From the NCBI GenBank assembly GCA_016713525.1, contig JADJOZ010000033.1, positions 186,001 through 250,000 of the forward strand: a DNA stretch of 64,000 nt, given 5' to 3'. A program made the translations under genes and the position numbers. The notes below the pieces were generated by a model. The model had not been told where the DNA came from and did no database searches. It saw only the letters and a list, made by a program, of their open reading frames with translations. This document shows, piece after piece, positions 9,273 to 19,849 of this stretch. The DNA comes from Bacteroidota bacterium. GTDB taxonomy: Bacteria > Bacteroidota > Bacteroidia > AKYH767-A > OLB10. Numbering within the stretch: the stretch's first letter is position 1; each line of letters opens with the position of its first letter.

Positions 9273-10415
9273 ATGAGCAAAAGTAATCACTTTTTGGACA
9301 ATCCGTTTTCGGACAGCTGATCAGTATGATCGAAAAAGTATTGTAACTAAGGCTGTTAAAAAACAAATGGCGACCGTTATGTTAAAAAGTTTAAAACCTG
9401 GGATCATTTGATAAGTATGTTGTTTGTGAGCTTGAGTGGATGTACTTCATTACGAGAACTTTACGGAGCCATGCTAGGTATGAAAGGTAAGGTCAGTCAC
9501 TTTCAGTTAAACAGTTTGCCTTATAAAAGACACTTAGTGATGCTAATAAGAGACGTCCTAAAGGTTTTTCAGATATATGCAGGTCTGCTAAAAAATATCA
9601 AGGTGTTTTATCGGACAGCCGTTCCAGACAAATGTTTGGCAAGGATTGCATAATTGTTGACCACTATAAGCCTACAAGGATTTCTTAAAATGCGTTGGCC
9701 GGAAAAGCAACAGGAAAGCCAAAGGAGGAATTAAGATGCATACCAGTCAATGCTAATGAACCGGTCCCCGTGTAATTCATTTTACGGACGCGGCTCATCA
9801 TGATCAGCAAATGTATAAACACCTGAATTTTAAATCGGGTCATATTTATGTTTTGCAAGGGATATAACAATTATGATTCCTTCGAGCTATTTAATGATAA
9901 GGATTGGTTATAACCTTAAAAGACAATGCAGCCTACGAATTAATGATCGACTTGGATATTGGATTCCCGTAAGTCAATCATAAAGCAAATTGTAGAATTA
10001 CCTATTCGAAAAAATGGACAAGGTAAGAAACTAAGGCGGTTACCTTTTGGGATGAAGCAACACGTAGCTTTGTTTTCTTGACCAATCAAATTGAATTAGA
10101 AGCTACATGTTGCTGAAGTTTATAAACATGGCAAATAGAACAACTATATAAACAGCTAAAACAAAACTTCATTACAATATTTTCCGCGACAATGCCAGCC
10201 GTAATTATTCAAATTTGGTCAGCGTTAATCGCTAACTTACTATTGGTAATTCTGGATAAATCGTAAAACGAAAATGGTCATTTCAAATCTGCATCGTTCA
10301 TTAGAATCAATCTGATCAATTATCTTCACTTATTCAGGTTCTGGAAACCCAAAAGGATTGGAGTGAATTGTATGAAATCAATCAATTAAAATTATCTTTA
10401 TTTACTAAAAAATGA
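9273..10415 (+). pseudogene. IS4-family transposase remnant (DUF4372 type), multiply frameshifted
   Basis: Reading across frames recovers a nearly full-length IS4-family transposase of about 380 codons. The start MSKSNHF is followed in another frame by TNGDRYVKKFKTWDHLISML and SLSGCTSLRELYGAMLGMKG, then by SDSRSRQMFGKD, KSNRKAKGGIKMHT, RKNGQGKKLRRLPFWDEATR and, near the end, WQIEQLYKQLKQN with the conserved glutamate of the DDE catalytic triad. At least six frameshifts or stops make it inactive. The longest open piece is 9408-9653. Terminal inverted repeats were not identified with confidence. The region 9003-9272 between the LOX gene and this remnant shows no other gene. Confidence 0.85.
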
Positions 10416-10434
10416 TTTTTGTCAGGGTTTCGAG

Positions 10435-11604
10435 TTATTCAGCAAGCAGTTTTTCGATAAAAAGATGAAACTCATCCTTATACTGCTCATAAGCAATTCC
10501 CGTGGCTGCTCCCGAAAAACCTGCATGTACCTTCCTGACTTTGTGTGACTTATCTAGAATTATAGTAGTGGGAAAGCCTATAAAATTATTGAGCCTGGGC
10601 ATGGTTTTCCTGATTTTATCCCGGTTGGATGCAATAAGCAATGGGTAATTGATGCTGAATCGCTTTTGTAAACGTTTCACATTGGAAACAGCTTTCGAAA
10701 AGGTATCGGTTTTTTCAAATGCCAAGCCTATGATTTCGAACCCTTTGTGTTGATTTTTATCGTAATAAGGTGCCAGAAATTGCGACTCATCCAAACAATT
10801 TGGACACCAACTGCCAAGAATTTGGATGACAATAACTTTCCCATTAAAGCGCGGATCGCTTAATGAAACCGGAAGGCTATCCAAATCCGGGAAAGTTAAT
10901 TCCAGTGGTAAGTGTGCATCAGTAATTGTAGTAAGCTTATCAGGATCAGGAAGTTGCGCATTTTCATCGGCAACAGCCGCCCAATTAGTTGAATAATGTG
11001 TACCGGAATAAAATTTTCCGATCAATCGGTTATTCTCGATTTTAGCCTTGAATAAATAAACAAACACCCCATTGAAGGTTGACAGATGCAAACTATCACC
11101 ATCCACATTTCCGTGCAGGTATCTGTAATCACCACTTGGTGTTAGAAAAGTGCCGGTTACTTCATTTCCTACCTGATTAAATACACCTACTGCCACACTG
11201 CTGTCGGGTGTACCCGGACTGAAAACGGCAGCATATTTTGTCAGAATTTTTATTGGAATATTTTTTTCAGAAACCGGAAACCGCGATTTTGATCCATACT
11301 TAATTTGCATTGGTATGGAAGCATGTGTGCTTCGGGTGAGATTAATAAATGACCCTTCCAAAAAACCCGAATCAATTATTTTCAATCGCAATTCCGATTC
11401 ATAAACAGGGAATCTCGCAATCAGCGAATCCTGTGTTAAGGAAATTTCATCAAGAACTAATTGCTCCTCTCCATTTATAACGGTGAGTGTATATGTATTC
11501 TCTTGTTTCCTGATCTCAACACCAAATGGCAATTCACCGCCAGGAGTAGTAAGAGTTCCGTGCCACATCCCAAGTGTTAATGTTATTGCTGATAGAAGTG
11601 ACAT
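10435..11604 (-). CDS. TlpA/thioredoxin-fold thiol-disulfide oxidoreductase with N-terminal beta-rich domain
   Basis: 389 aa. The C-terminal 150 residues are a TlpA-like thioredoxin domain with the active-site motif WCPNC (C267, C270) and a downstream GFPTTIILD containing the cis-proline loop. The first about 220 residues are beta-rich and unrecognised; similar domains precede TlpA modules in Bacteroidota. The N-terminus (MSLLSAITLTLG) is short for a signal peptide, so either the start lies elsewhere or export is unusual. Expected to work outside the cytoplasm in reducing disulfides, as TlpA does in cytochrome maturation, but no such partner genes are nearby. It is followed at 11704 by a lipoprotein gene on the same strand. 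Confidence 0.8.
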   Translation of the reverse strand: MSLLSAITLTLGMWHGTLTTPGGELPFGVEIRKQENTYTLTVINGEEQLVLDEISLTQDSLIARFPVYESELRLKIIDSGFLEGSFINLTRSTHASIPMQIKYGSKSRFPVSEKNIPIKILTKYAAVFSPGTPDSSVAVGVFNQVGNEVTGTFLTPSGDYRYLHGNVDGDSLHLSTFNGVFVYLFKAKIENNRLIGKFYSGTHYSTNWAAVADENAQLPDPDKLTTITDAHLPLELTFPDLDSLPVSLSDPRFNGKVIVIQILGSWCPNCLDESQFLAPYYDKNQHKGFEIIGLAFEKTDTFSKAVSNVKRLQKRFSINYPLLIASNRDKIRKTMPRLNNFIGFPTTIILDKSHKVRKVHAGFSGAATGIAYEQYKDEFHLFIEKLLAE

Positions 11605-11703
11605 GAGATGTGTTTTGGGGTTTTAAAGAAATTATGGTTTATTGATTAAAATTAGCAAAGCCTTTTGTACAAATATAGTAAAGTTACAAGTCAATGGTAT
11701 GAA

Positions 11704-12249
11704 TTATTCCTGAATGGTACAGTGCAGCGAAAACTTTATTGCTTTTCCTGCTTTAGGTTGCGTAGATGCATTGATAAAATAGTTATTTCTATAATATCGA
11801 AGCTCTTCGCTCAGTGTATAATAGATAGTGTTAGTGGCTTTGAGAATAATGATTGAATCGGGTTTGGAATCCGAAAAGTATAGTATCACATTTTTCACGG
11901 GAGCCGATGAATCCATTGCAGAATATGTAACTTTAAGGGAATTTCCAATCAGTACACTGTCGGTTTTGTAAGAATTTGCAATGGCCGGTTTATTTAAACC
12001 GGATTCCATAAATGGCTTTAATTCAAGCTGCCAGTTTGGATTATTCTGGATCAGCTTTTCAGAAATATTATTTTTGATGAGTGTTTTTTCAAGCGAGGCA
12101 TTTAATGATTGCAGCCTTTTTGCTTCAGCAGAAAAGTATGCAGAGATATCGAATAATTTATTTTTTATTTCGGAAGTGTCATTTGAATTTTTACATCCTG
12201 CCGAAACAAAAAATAAAAGTACCGAAAATAAATGAAAGTATTTGTTCAT
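11704..12249 (-). CDS. predicted lipoprotein, unknown function
   Basis: 181 aa. The N-terminus (MNKYFHLFSVLLFFVSAGC) is a lipoprotein signal with lipobox SAGC, so Cys19 should be lipidated. The mature part begins with a helical, charged region (about residues 25-75) and continues with beta-strand-like segments; I recognise no domain. The next gene on the minus strand, the frameshifted DUF1736/TPR gene, ends at 12251, just before this start codon. The two are therefore probably co-transcribed with the TPR gene first. Function unknown. Confidence 0.75.
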   Translation of the reverse strand: MNKYFHLFSVLLFFVSAGCKNSNDTSEIKNKLFDISAYFSAEAKRLQSLNASLEKTLIKNNISEKLIQNNPNWQLELKPFMESGLNKPAIANSYKTDSVLIGNSLKVTYSAMDSSAPVKNVILYFSDSKPDSIIILKATNTIYYTLSEELRYYRNNYFINASTQPKAGKAIKFSLHCTIQE

Positions 12250-12250
12250 G

Positions 12251-14374
12251 CTATTTTACACCTTGTAATTTGGCAGCTTTATCCATATACGTAGCTGCAT
12301 TAGCTTCATCACCTAAGAACTTGTAAGTGATTCCAATATTATAAATTACTTTGTGATTGCCAGGATCTTTTTCTTCTACTTTTCTGTAATAGACTAATGC
12401 ATTTTTATAATCCTGCATAGCAGCATAGCAATTACCCAGGTTTAATACAGCATCAATATAACCGGGCTTCAGTTCCAATGCTTTTAGATATTGCTGAATT
12501 GCCGCAGGAAAGTTATTGGCTTTGGCAAATGTATTGCCTTTATTGTAAATTGCCTGATGGAATTCGGGTTTCATGGCAATTGCTTTGTCAAGAAAAATCA
12601 TGGCGCTATCAATGCTTCCTTTTTCAGAAAAATACAACCCTTTATTGTTATACGCTTCGGGGTTGGAAGGATCAATTTCTATTGCCCTCGTAAAATCGCG
12701 TATTGCAAGATCAAACTTTCCAGTTAAGCCATATGCCAGACCTGATGAGATATAAAAGTCTGCTTCTTTAAAAGCTTTGTAACTGCGTGCCTGCTCAAAA
12801 GCCGGAACTGCAGCCGCTGCATTACCCCGTTCTTTATAAGCCAGGCCCAGATGATACCAGGCTTCTCCATAACTGGGAAGAATAGCAACACCTTTTTGCA
12901 GTTCTGCAATACTCCTGTCGAGATAACTATTCTTAACATTCAGGTTTTCTTCTTTAAGCCCTTTTTCTATCAGCAATGCACTGCCGTAAGCATAACGGAT
13001 TCGTGCGCTGTTTGGAGATGATTTTACATCTGCGGCAAGCAACTTAAGATTATTTTCCCAATCAATATTTCTGGCGATTGTTTTTACAGAATAACCTGCC
13101 ATTAATATTACAACCAATGTCAGTAATATTGGTTTAGAAATAATTTGCGTTTTTAAGGCTGTCAAATTCTGTGAGGTTGACAGTTTGAATGCTTTTGAAA
13201 TTAGTACTGAAATGGCAATACAAAATCCGATGGATGGCATATAAATAAATCGTTCTGCCATGGTTGATTCAATCAAGAATAACACATTTGAAACAAGCGA
13301 CACTGTTATGGCAAAGAATATAATTCCAAATGCAATGGCATCTTTTTTTGCTATCCCTTTTACGGCATAAAATGCCAGCGCTCCATAAATTATCAGGGAA
13401 ACTAGTGCTCCTGCTGAAGCAATAGAGACAACCGGAATCTGATTGTAGGAATAGTCGAATACCAATGGATGTGGAATGATAAGAAGATATAAATATTTTC
13501 CCATGATTGCCATTGCAGTTCCGAACTGTTCCATTCCAGAGGAGGCACCTAAAATGGAGTTGTTTATTAATTGTATTTCTGCAGATCCCCTCATCTCACC
13601 TAAAATCTGAAAGCGTAACAGTAAATAAAGTCCGGTTACACCAAAATACAGTGACGAGGTTTTAAGATTTTGTGATAATGATGCTTTTGAAAAAAAACCA
13701 GATAAAAAATGGAATCACTCCCACAATTGTAATTGCACTTTCTTTGGAGAGATATGCCATGAAAAATGCAATTGCCGAAAGAATAAGCAGAGCGATATTT
13801 TTATTCTGTGTGTAATCATGAAGCCACTTGAATGTGAGAATAACAAACAACAGGCAAAGTATCTCATCGCGGCTTTTAATGTTTGCCACTACTTCAGTAT
13901 GTATGGGATGAATTGCAAAAGTACTGCCGCAAATATTGGAACGAATAGGGAGTACTCTTTAAATATGGATGCCAATGACATAAAAAGCAAGTAAACAGTC
14001 AGCGCAAAAAGTATAACATTCATTAAATGTCCCGGCCATGGATTTTTAGGAGCGAGCTCCCATTCAATGGCAAACATAGCAACTGAAAGTGGCCGGTACA
14101 AACCTTCGTTTCTATCCCAGAAACCTTTTCGGTAAGAAGTTGAAAATATTTCCGGAATTGCTGAAATACCTTTTTTGGTAATTTTATTATTTTCAATTAC
14201 AGTACCATCATCAACGGTATATTCATGTCCAAGCGTGTTTGCATAAAGCAGAAATGAAAGCATGGCGCAACACAAAGCGATTATTCGGAGCGTTTTTTTA
14301 TCAGCAACAGTTGTAACCTTAGTATTTGGTGGAGTTACACTTTTGGTTTCGCCGGTATTTTTCTGTTTTTTCAT
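12251..14374 (-). pseudogene. DUF1736/TPR integral membrane protein (TMTC-like), two frameshifts
   Basis: Three same-strand pieces form one gene of about 708 codons. The start at 14374 (MKKQKNTGETKS) gives a multi-helix membrane domain with the YTVDDGTVIENN and GLYRPLS motifs of the TMTC-like glycosyltransferase group. Near 13920 the frame changes; reading through restores FAIHPIHTEVVANIKSRDE. Near 13685, in a run of eight A, it changes again. A DUF1736 segment follows (EIQLINNSILGA), then about six TPR units (for example NPEAYNNKGLYFSEKGSIDS). The two shifts cancel, so overall length stays divisible by three. This could be real decay or base-calling error, since one shift is in a homopolymer. 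Animal TMTC proteins transfer O-mannose; the substrate here is unknown. Confidence 0.75.
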
Positions 14375-14463
14375 AGCATTGTGAAGTGTAAACATACAAA
14401 AAAAATAGGGGCATCAGGAACGGCCAAAAATGGTTTTTACCAATGAAATGTTAATAAAGCCGT

Positions 14464-15096
14464 TTATGCTTTATCACGTACGAAGAAGTAGGAGAGGCCT
14501 TCTCCACGATCATCATAAGTAATAACTTCCTTATTTCGGTTTGTCTCGAAGTAGCTTAAAAGTCCAAAGTCACCGGCACACATTGATCCATGCACGAATG
14601 TGGCAGTGATGAGCATGATATCGACACTGGGAGTGGAAGGGAATAAAACGGGAATCAATAGGGCTAAGGTGATTATGGTAAACGGGGTTAAAGCCACTAT
14701 CATGAAGGATTTTCTGGTTGCCACAAACTTATCCGCAATAGCCATAAAATAAAATTGCTTCCAGTTAACATCATAGGAAACGGTCTTAGCACCACACCCT
14801 TTATATGCTATTCCATGGAGCCCTTCATGTATCGGGACCAGAAGGAATGGAATCAGGCAACCCCACGAAAACCATGTGAATGCTTCTCCCAGAGTAAGAA
14901 TATTAGTGTATACGCTAATAAACATGCTGTATATCAACCAGATACATATTAGAATATTAAACACAAGGTAAAAAACTGTGATTTTATTTTTGCGAAAAAG
15001 GAATGATTTTACAAAAGGAATAATATCCTGGTGGTTCAGAATAGCATCGGTTTTGAAGCCTTGTTGTTCGATCCACCCGGGATCAGCTTTGAACAT
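14464..15096 (-). CDS. DUF3267-family membrane metalloprotease-like protein
   Basis: 210 aa. About four transmembrane helices are seen (roughly residues 40-60, 72-92, 128-150 and 156-172). Between the second and third lies VPIHEGLHGIAYKGCG, an HExxH zinc-protease motif (HEGLH) in the arrangement of DUF3267 proteins. Those are thought to be related to site-2 or Zn-dependent intramembrane proteases, but few have been tested. Unlike classic site-2 proteases, no clear C-terminal NxxPxxxxDG motif is visible. The neighbouring membrane protein (15113-15670) ends 16 bases before this start, so they are likely one transcript. Confidence 0.7.
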   Translation of the reverse strand: MFKADPGWIEQQGFKTDAILNHQDIIPFVKSFLFRKNKITVFYLVFNILICIWLIYSMFISVYTNILTLGEAFTWFSWGCLIPFLLVPIHEGLHGIAYKGCGAKTVSYDVNWKQFYFMAIADKFVATRKSFMIVALTPFTIITLALLIPVLFPSTPSVDIMLITATFVHGSMCAGDFGLLSYFETNRNKEVITYDDRGEGLSYFFVRDKA

Positions 15097-15112
15097 CTTG
15101 TATACCTTGCTT

Positions 15113-15670
15113 TTAATCGTATTCCAGAGAACGCTTCGTAGTAGCAGGTTGGTATTTTGGACCTGCCATACGGATAAGAATCCGGTTTATTTCTTCAGGT
15201 TTTCTGGTGCCAATAATTCGTCGGCGACCACTCTTCATTTTAATCTGAATACCAAACCCCCCACCCAGGTATTGTACTTCACCGTATTTAGAGGAAAATC
15301 CCCATGTTAAACCCGCACTGGTGACATCAATAATGGATACCTCAACCACCGACGCCCAATCAATCATTTTATATTTTTTGGTAAAGGGAGCCCATCTGTA
15401 AAAAATGCCATCTTCATTTATGATAGTCTCGAAGCGGGCTAAATAGAATCCAATCAATACAGGAGTTGGGATTAATGCGGTAGCAGCTATTATTAAAAAA
15501 GTATTTGTAGGTTTTAATCCCCATGGTTTATTGGCCACCAACTGCTCCATTGAAGCATAAATGAAAAGTGCTTCAACAATTATGAGCATGCTGAAAAGTA
15601 GCACATTATTAAACTTTTGCTTCTCGTAAAAGTTGGTTGTTGTTTTCCGAAACGATTTTATCGATGACAT
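15113..15670 (-). CDS. two-helix membrane protein of unknown function
   Basis: 185 aa. Two hydrophobic helices (about residues 24-42 and 58-80) are followed by a soluble C-terminal half with strand-like segments (FETIINEDGIFYRWAPF, KYKMIDWASVVEVSI), which looks like a small PH-type fold seen in many bacterial membrane proteins. No catalytic motif is seen. It is probably transcribed together with the DUF3267 protein downstream (16 bases apart). Upstream on the minus strand a TACTTTCG box lies about 25 bases before the start, similar to the phylum's -7 element, without a clear -33 box. Confidence 0.65.
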   Translation of the reverse strand: MSSIKSFRKTTTNFYEKQKFNNVLLFSMLIIVEALFIYASMEQLVANKPWGLKPTNTFLIIAATALIPTPVLIGFYLARFETIINEDGIFYRWAPFTKKYKMIDWASVVEVSIIDVTSAGLTWGFSSKYGEVQYLGGGFGIQIKMKSGRRRIIGTRKPEEINRILIRMAGPKYQPATTKRSLEYD

Positions 15671-15829
15671 GGTTAATTTTGCAATGCGAAAGTAAGCATT
15701 TAATTGTATTTTCGTTTGATTAAGAAGAAGGCGTCAGATCACCTTTGTATCCGGTGAAATGGGTTCCTTAAGGCACATAGAAGGTTCGGAATCAATTATA
15801 TTAGAATCACTTATCAAAATTGGCAGGTT

Positions 15830-16165
15830 ATGGAGCAAATACAATGGTCAGATTTCGAAAAGGTGGTTATTAAAACCGGGACAATTTTAACTGCAAGGTT
15901 ATTTCCGGAGGCAAGAAAACCGGCCTATCAACTAGAAATAGATTTCGGCGTAGATGGAATTTTGAAGTCATCGGCACAAATAACTATTCATTATACAGTT
16001 GACGAATTGGTTGGGATGCAAATTGTTGCAGTAGTGAACTTTCCTCCAAAACAAATTGGTCCGTTTATGTCGCAATGTTTGGTATTAGGTGCAATTAATC
16101 CGGATGGTAGTGTCGTACTTTTGCAACCTTCCAAAAAAACAGAAAACGGTTTAAGAATAGCATGA
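15830..16165 (+). CDS. csaA: CsaA-type tRNA-binding protein
   Basis: 111 aa, the usual length for the CsaA family. The single OB-fold tRNA-binding domain fills the chain, with the typical C-terminal block VAVVNFPPKQIGPFMSQCLV. CsaA was described in Bacillus as a chaperone-like, secretion-related protein, and its homologues bind tRNA in vitro; the exact cellular role is uncertain. The gene overlaps the next start by four bases (ATGA), which suggests translational coupling with the AlkD-like gene. Confidence 0.9.
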   Translation: MEQIQWSDFEKVVIKTGTILTARLFPEARKPAYQLEIDFGVDGILKSSAQITIHYTVDELVGMQIVAVVNFPPKQIGPFMSQCLVLGAINPDGSVVLLQPSKKTENGLRIA

Positions 16166-16878
16166 AAAAATCACGTAACAACTTACTTCCTTATGTAGAA
16201 GGTATCCGTCAAAAATTCGCCCATCATCGAAATGATTTTAATGCTGGGCCCATGAAAAAGTACATGCGGGATCAGTTTGAATTTTTTGGAATAAAGTCCG
16301 TATTGAGAAGAGAATTGAGTAAAGAGTATATAAAATTTGTTGGGTTGCCGCCAGCGAACGAACTTGAAAAAACGGTGTTGCAATTATGGGATCAGCCTGA
16401 AAGAGAACTCCAGTACTTTGCTATGGAATTGTTGGCAGCATCAAAAAAAATGTGGGTGGCAACAGATATGAAATGGATAGAAAAGCTGGTTATTGCCAAA
16501 TCGTGGTGGGATACTGTAGATTTTTTGGCAAGCAATGTTGCTGGACCCTGGTTTAAAAAATTCCCCGGTAAAAAAGAAAAAATTTCTGCCCGATGGAATG
16601 CTTCAGAAAATATGTGGTTGCAACGAATGAGTATACTTTTTCAGTTAAAATATAAATCTGAAACCGATAGAAAAATTCTTCGAAACTATATTTTACCATT
16701 GATGGAATCAAAGGAATTTTTTATCAGGAAAGCAATTGGCTGGGCATTGAGAGAGTATGCGAAAACCGATCCGAAATTTGTAATTAAACAAGTGAAAGAA
16801 CTTCCGTTGAGTCCGCTTAGCAAGAAGGAGGCCATGAAAGGAATTGAAAGAATCAGGATGCGTGAGGAAGTTCAATAG
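16162..16878 (+). CDS. AlkD-like DNA alkylation repair protein
   Basis: 238 aa of helical repeats, matching the length and layout of AlkD-type DNA glycosylases (HEAT-like, PF08713). Conserved features seen are the N-terminal YMRDQFEFFGIKS, the central KSWWDTVDFLASNVAG (Trp pair and Asp of the active cleft) and ESKEFFIRKAIGWALREYAK near the end. The family excises alkylated bases such as 3-methyl- and 7-methyl-purines without base flipping. Coupled to csaA by a four-base overlap. Its 3' end overlaps the convergent histidine kinase gene by 26 bases (16853-16878). Confidence 0.88.
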   Translation: MKKSRNNLLPYVEGIRQKFAHHRNDFNAGPMKKYMRDQFEFFGIKSVLRRELSKEYIKFVGLPPANELEKTVLQLWDQPERELQYFAMELLAASKKMWVATDMKWIEKLVIAKSWWDTVDFLASNVAGPWFKKFPGKKEKISARWNASENMWLQRMSILFQLKYKSETDRKILRNYILPLMESKEFFIRKAIGWALREYAKTDPKFVIKQVKELPLSPLSKKEAMKGIERIRMREEVQ

Positions 16879-18315
16879 TAAATTCGGTAAATTTCCCAGC
16901 CTCACTATCAACTTTAATATTGCCGCCATGTCCTTTTACAATAATATCATAACTCATCGATAATCCCAGTCCGGTGCCTTTACCTGTAGGTTTTGTGGTA
17001 AAAAACGGATTAAATATTTTATCTCTCACATCGTCTGGAATTCCTGGTCCATTGTCTTTAATCGTTATCAGAATCGAAGCCCCGACCTTTTTGGTAGAAA
17101 CAGTTACATGAGGAGAAAAATTCCGGTTCTGTGATTTTTCTGATACCGATTTTTCGTGAATGGCATAAAATGAATTGTTGAATAAATTTAGAAAGACACG
17201 ACTTAATTCCTGAGGCTGCATATCGAATGGCTTCAACTCAGGATCAAAGTGTTTTTCTACCGTACAGTTAAATGATGTGTCGGTTGAGCGCATTCCCAGA
17301 TATGCCAGGTTTAAGAATTCTTCTATTAATAAATTCAAATCTGCTTTTTGCTTTTCAGTCCCACCTGCACGACTATGCATCAGCATTCCTTTCACAATAT
17401 TGTCGGCACGTTTTCCATGATGTTGAATTTTATCGACATTCACTTTTAAGTCACCAATAATTGAACGTATGGTTTCAGGATCTTTTTCCTGTTCCAGTTC
17501 ATCAAGCAACTCAACCGATAATTCGGAAAAATTATTGACAAAGTTTAATGGATTCTGAATTTCATGAGCAATACCGGCGGTTAACTGACCAAGTGATGCC
17601 ATCTTTTCCTGTTGTACCAATTGATCCTGTGCTTTTTTAACTTTTTCTTCCGCAGCAGCAAGATCAGTAACCATTTTATTAAACGCATTGCTAAGCTCAC
17701 CAATTTCATCTTTGGTTCCTGCTTTCACCCGGGGTGAAAAATCACCTGAACCAACTTTAATAGCAGCATCCCGTAAGGCCAATACCGGTTTAGAAATAGT
17801 TCGGGCAAGCCAGAAACCTATGAGAATACCAAAGGCAAAAACAACCAAACTAACAAGCAATGCAGTCAGTCGGATGTCTTTCATGTTTTTGGTAATTTCA
17901 TCGGTAGTAAAACCAATTACAACATTTCCTTTTAAGTCACCGACATCAAACGGAGCCTGTTTCACAATAAGACTATCAGAGAGTGTTCCTGCAGGAACCC
18001 AGGGATAATTTTCAGGATAAATATTTAATACAACAGGTTCAGCACCTGTATCATTCTGCACCAAAGCAACAAACCGCATTCTTTTATCCGCCTTGGCAAA
18101 ATCAAGTGCAGTTTGTACGCCCTCAAAATTCTGTTCCGTCATGGCTATTTTTACACCAAGTGCAACAGTCTTAGCCAGATTTTCGATTTCCAGATTGTAA
18201 TTTTTAAGAAAATATTTTTCCTGTTGCAGCGGGAAAAAGAACATCAGGAAAGTGTAAACACCGCAACAATACTGAATACAGTCAGCCAGATGCGTGTTTT
18301 AATGGATACTTTCAT
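16853..18315 (-). CDS. HAMP sensor histidine kinase (N-terminal frameshift)
   Basis: The open frame from 18244 gives 463 aa. Reading upstream in another frame adds MKVSIKTRIWLTVFSIVAVF from 18315, so one base seems missing near 18250 (a TTT run), and the true start is probably 18315. Order: first transmembrane helix, about 100-residue periplasmic sensor (with a pattern like double-Cache/PAS), second helix near residue 130, HAMP, dimerisation helix with AGIAHEIQNPLNF (phospho-accepting His227 of the 463-aa frame), then HATPase with DNGPGIPD and GTGLGLSMSYDI. It is the last gene of a four-gene operon with a PstS-like protein, a porin-like barrel and a response regulator. The single indel may be a sequencing error. 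Confidence 0.85.
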
Positions 18316-18338
18316 AGATGTTTAAAATTAACGGATTC

Positions 18339-18788
18339 TTAAAGGATAGAACTTTGGTCGATTGCAACAGTTCGGCTGTTTCCGGTTTGATTTTTATGAA
18401 CGATTCCAATGGCTCCTTTATTCTGACTCACAAAATCGACAAGCTCTTTTTCTGTGTTAAAAAATACGGGAGCTTTGGCTTTCCCTTGAAACACAAGCGA
18501 TAACCAGTGCTTGTTCAATTGATCACCACTCATTCCAAGAACTTTTTTTGATGCCTCACTGCCGGTTGGCGTTGAGGTTTTCATGAAGGCAATAACGATT
18601 TTGGTTCCATCTTTCCACCACTGCTTTTCACCTTTGAATATTTTGATGATTTCAGCTTCTGTAATTGTTTCAGGTGCGCCTTTATCATTAGCAACAACAG
18701 CAAGTTTGCTTTCCTGCGAAAATGCTATAGATACATTTCCCAGCATTATCAGCAACATTACTAAACAGGTATATATTTTCGTTTTCAT
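18339..18788 (-). CDS. PstS-like phosphate/substrate-binding protein (small, stand-alone)
   Basis: 149 aa from the ATG at 18788; an upstream start would add 12 residues before the signal peptide. Residues 1-24 are a Sec signal (ending IAFSQ). The rest follows the short PstS-like binding-protein pattern: VVANDKGAPETITEAEIIKIFKG, then a GSEASKKVLGMS loop and GAIGIVHK near the end. Such mini binding proteins lacking ABC permeases are often found next to sensor kinases. Here it lies 23 bases upstream of the kinase start and 19 bases downstream of the porin-like gene. Inferred role: periplasmic ligand capture for the kinase. The ligand (phosphate or another oxyanion) is not proven. Confidence 0.75.
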   Translation of the reverse strand: MKTKIYTCLVMLLIMLGNVSIAFSQESKLAVVANDKGAPETITEAEIIKIFKGEKQWWKDGTKIVIAFMKTSTPTGSEASKKVLGMSGDQLNKHWLSLVFQGKAKAPVFFNTEKELVDFVSQNKGAIGIVHKNQTGNSRTVAIDQSSIL

Positions 18789-18807
18789 TGATTTCGTTTT
18801 TGTGGGC

Positions 18808-19830
18808 TCAGAACCCAATTGCAAATTGTAATGTAATCATGTTTGAATCATCGCCAGTTTCAGGCATCGTTTGTTGAAATTCGCCTTTCAAAATGGCCAG
18901 GTAGCTGAATTCATAACGAGCACCGGCGATAAATGACTGACGGGAATTTCCTCCAAACCACATGTCTTTTCCGTCATAATCAACCAGATCATAACGAACA
19001 TAAGGGATCAGTTTAGAGGTAACCCGATAACCTGCATGCACATAACTACCAAAGGAACTGTATGAACCTGTTGAATCGAAATCATTTGTAACCATACTCC
19101 CTTCAGCAAGAAGTTCCAGATTATTTTTAAAATAAGACAAGGAGCCAGAGTAGATCATTTGGGTGAATGCCGGGAGATTATTTCCGGTTGAGTGAGAGCC
19201 ATGATGACCTTCAACACCGGCAGATACTTTATCATAATAAAAGGATGCTCCGGCACGGAATCCATCGAATGGCTTTATGTGTACTGCGGCTATGATTGAT
19301 TTATTATCATCGTTATCAGACAAATCTCCGGAGCCAATACCGTTTCCTACCATTACATCATAACCGAAATTAAGTTTGGTGAGGTTAAGACCCTGAAAAC
19401 TGATTCCGGTAGTATGCAATGGAATCATAAAATCCTGAAATAGCAGTGGCCGGTAAATGTTTGGAAAAAATACACGACCATGATGGTATGAATCATTCCA
19501 ATAATTTAAAGGTGTATGATGCTTCCCGAGTAACAGATAGTGATTCCCTTTAAGGTTATACCGGATTACAATTCGTTCAACACTTAAACTGAAGTTAGTT
19601 GCTGATTCTGAATCAAATTTAAAAACGGTTTCACCAAGAAATGAAATTTTATCGTTTAATTCAGAGGTGATGAATAGATCCTGTTCTCCGAATGCAAAGT
19701 TGAGCCGGTCATCTTTATAAAAGCTGAGGACATCAACGAAGCCCATTATTTTTGTGTCCTGGGCAAGACAAATTTTTCCTGATAGCAGGAAAGTCAGCAT
19801 TACTGCTGTAGCAAGTTTAAGGTATTTCAT
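18808..19830 (-). CDS. outer-membrane porin-like beta-barrel protein
   Basis: 340 aa with a signal peptide (MKYLKLATAVMLTFLLSGKICLAQ). The mature chain is a series of amphipathic strands ending in a terminal strand with Phe at the C-terminus (MITLQFAIGF), typical of outer-membrane barrels. Segments such as VERIVIRYNLKGNHYLLLGKHHTPLNYW match uncharacterised phosphate- or anion-selective-porin-like proteins of Bacteroidota. It sits between the response regulator (19 bases upstream) and the PstS-like gene. The set suggests a solute route of porin, binding protein and sensor. Confidence 0.72.
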   Translation of the reverse strand: MKYLKLATAVMLTFLLSGKICLAQDTKIMGFVDVLSFYKDDRLNFAFGEQDLFITSELNDKISFLGETVFKFDSESATNFSLSVERIVIRYNLKGNHYLLLGKHHTPLNYWNDSYHHGRVFFPNIYRPLLFQDFMIPLHTTGISFQGLNLTKLNFGYDVMVGNGIGSGDLSDNDDNKSIIAAVHIKPFDGFRAGASFYYDKVSAGVEGHHGSHSTGNNLPAFTQMIYSGSLSYFKNNLELLAEGSMVTNDFDSTGSYSSFGSYVHAGYRVTSKLIPYVRYDLVDYDGKDMWFGGNSRQSFIAGARYEFSYLAILKGEFQQTMPETGDDSNMITLQFAIGF

Positions 19831-19849
19831 TGGTAAGTGATGTGAGCAA

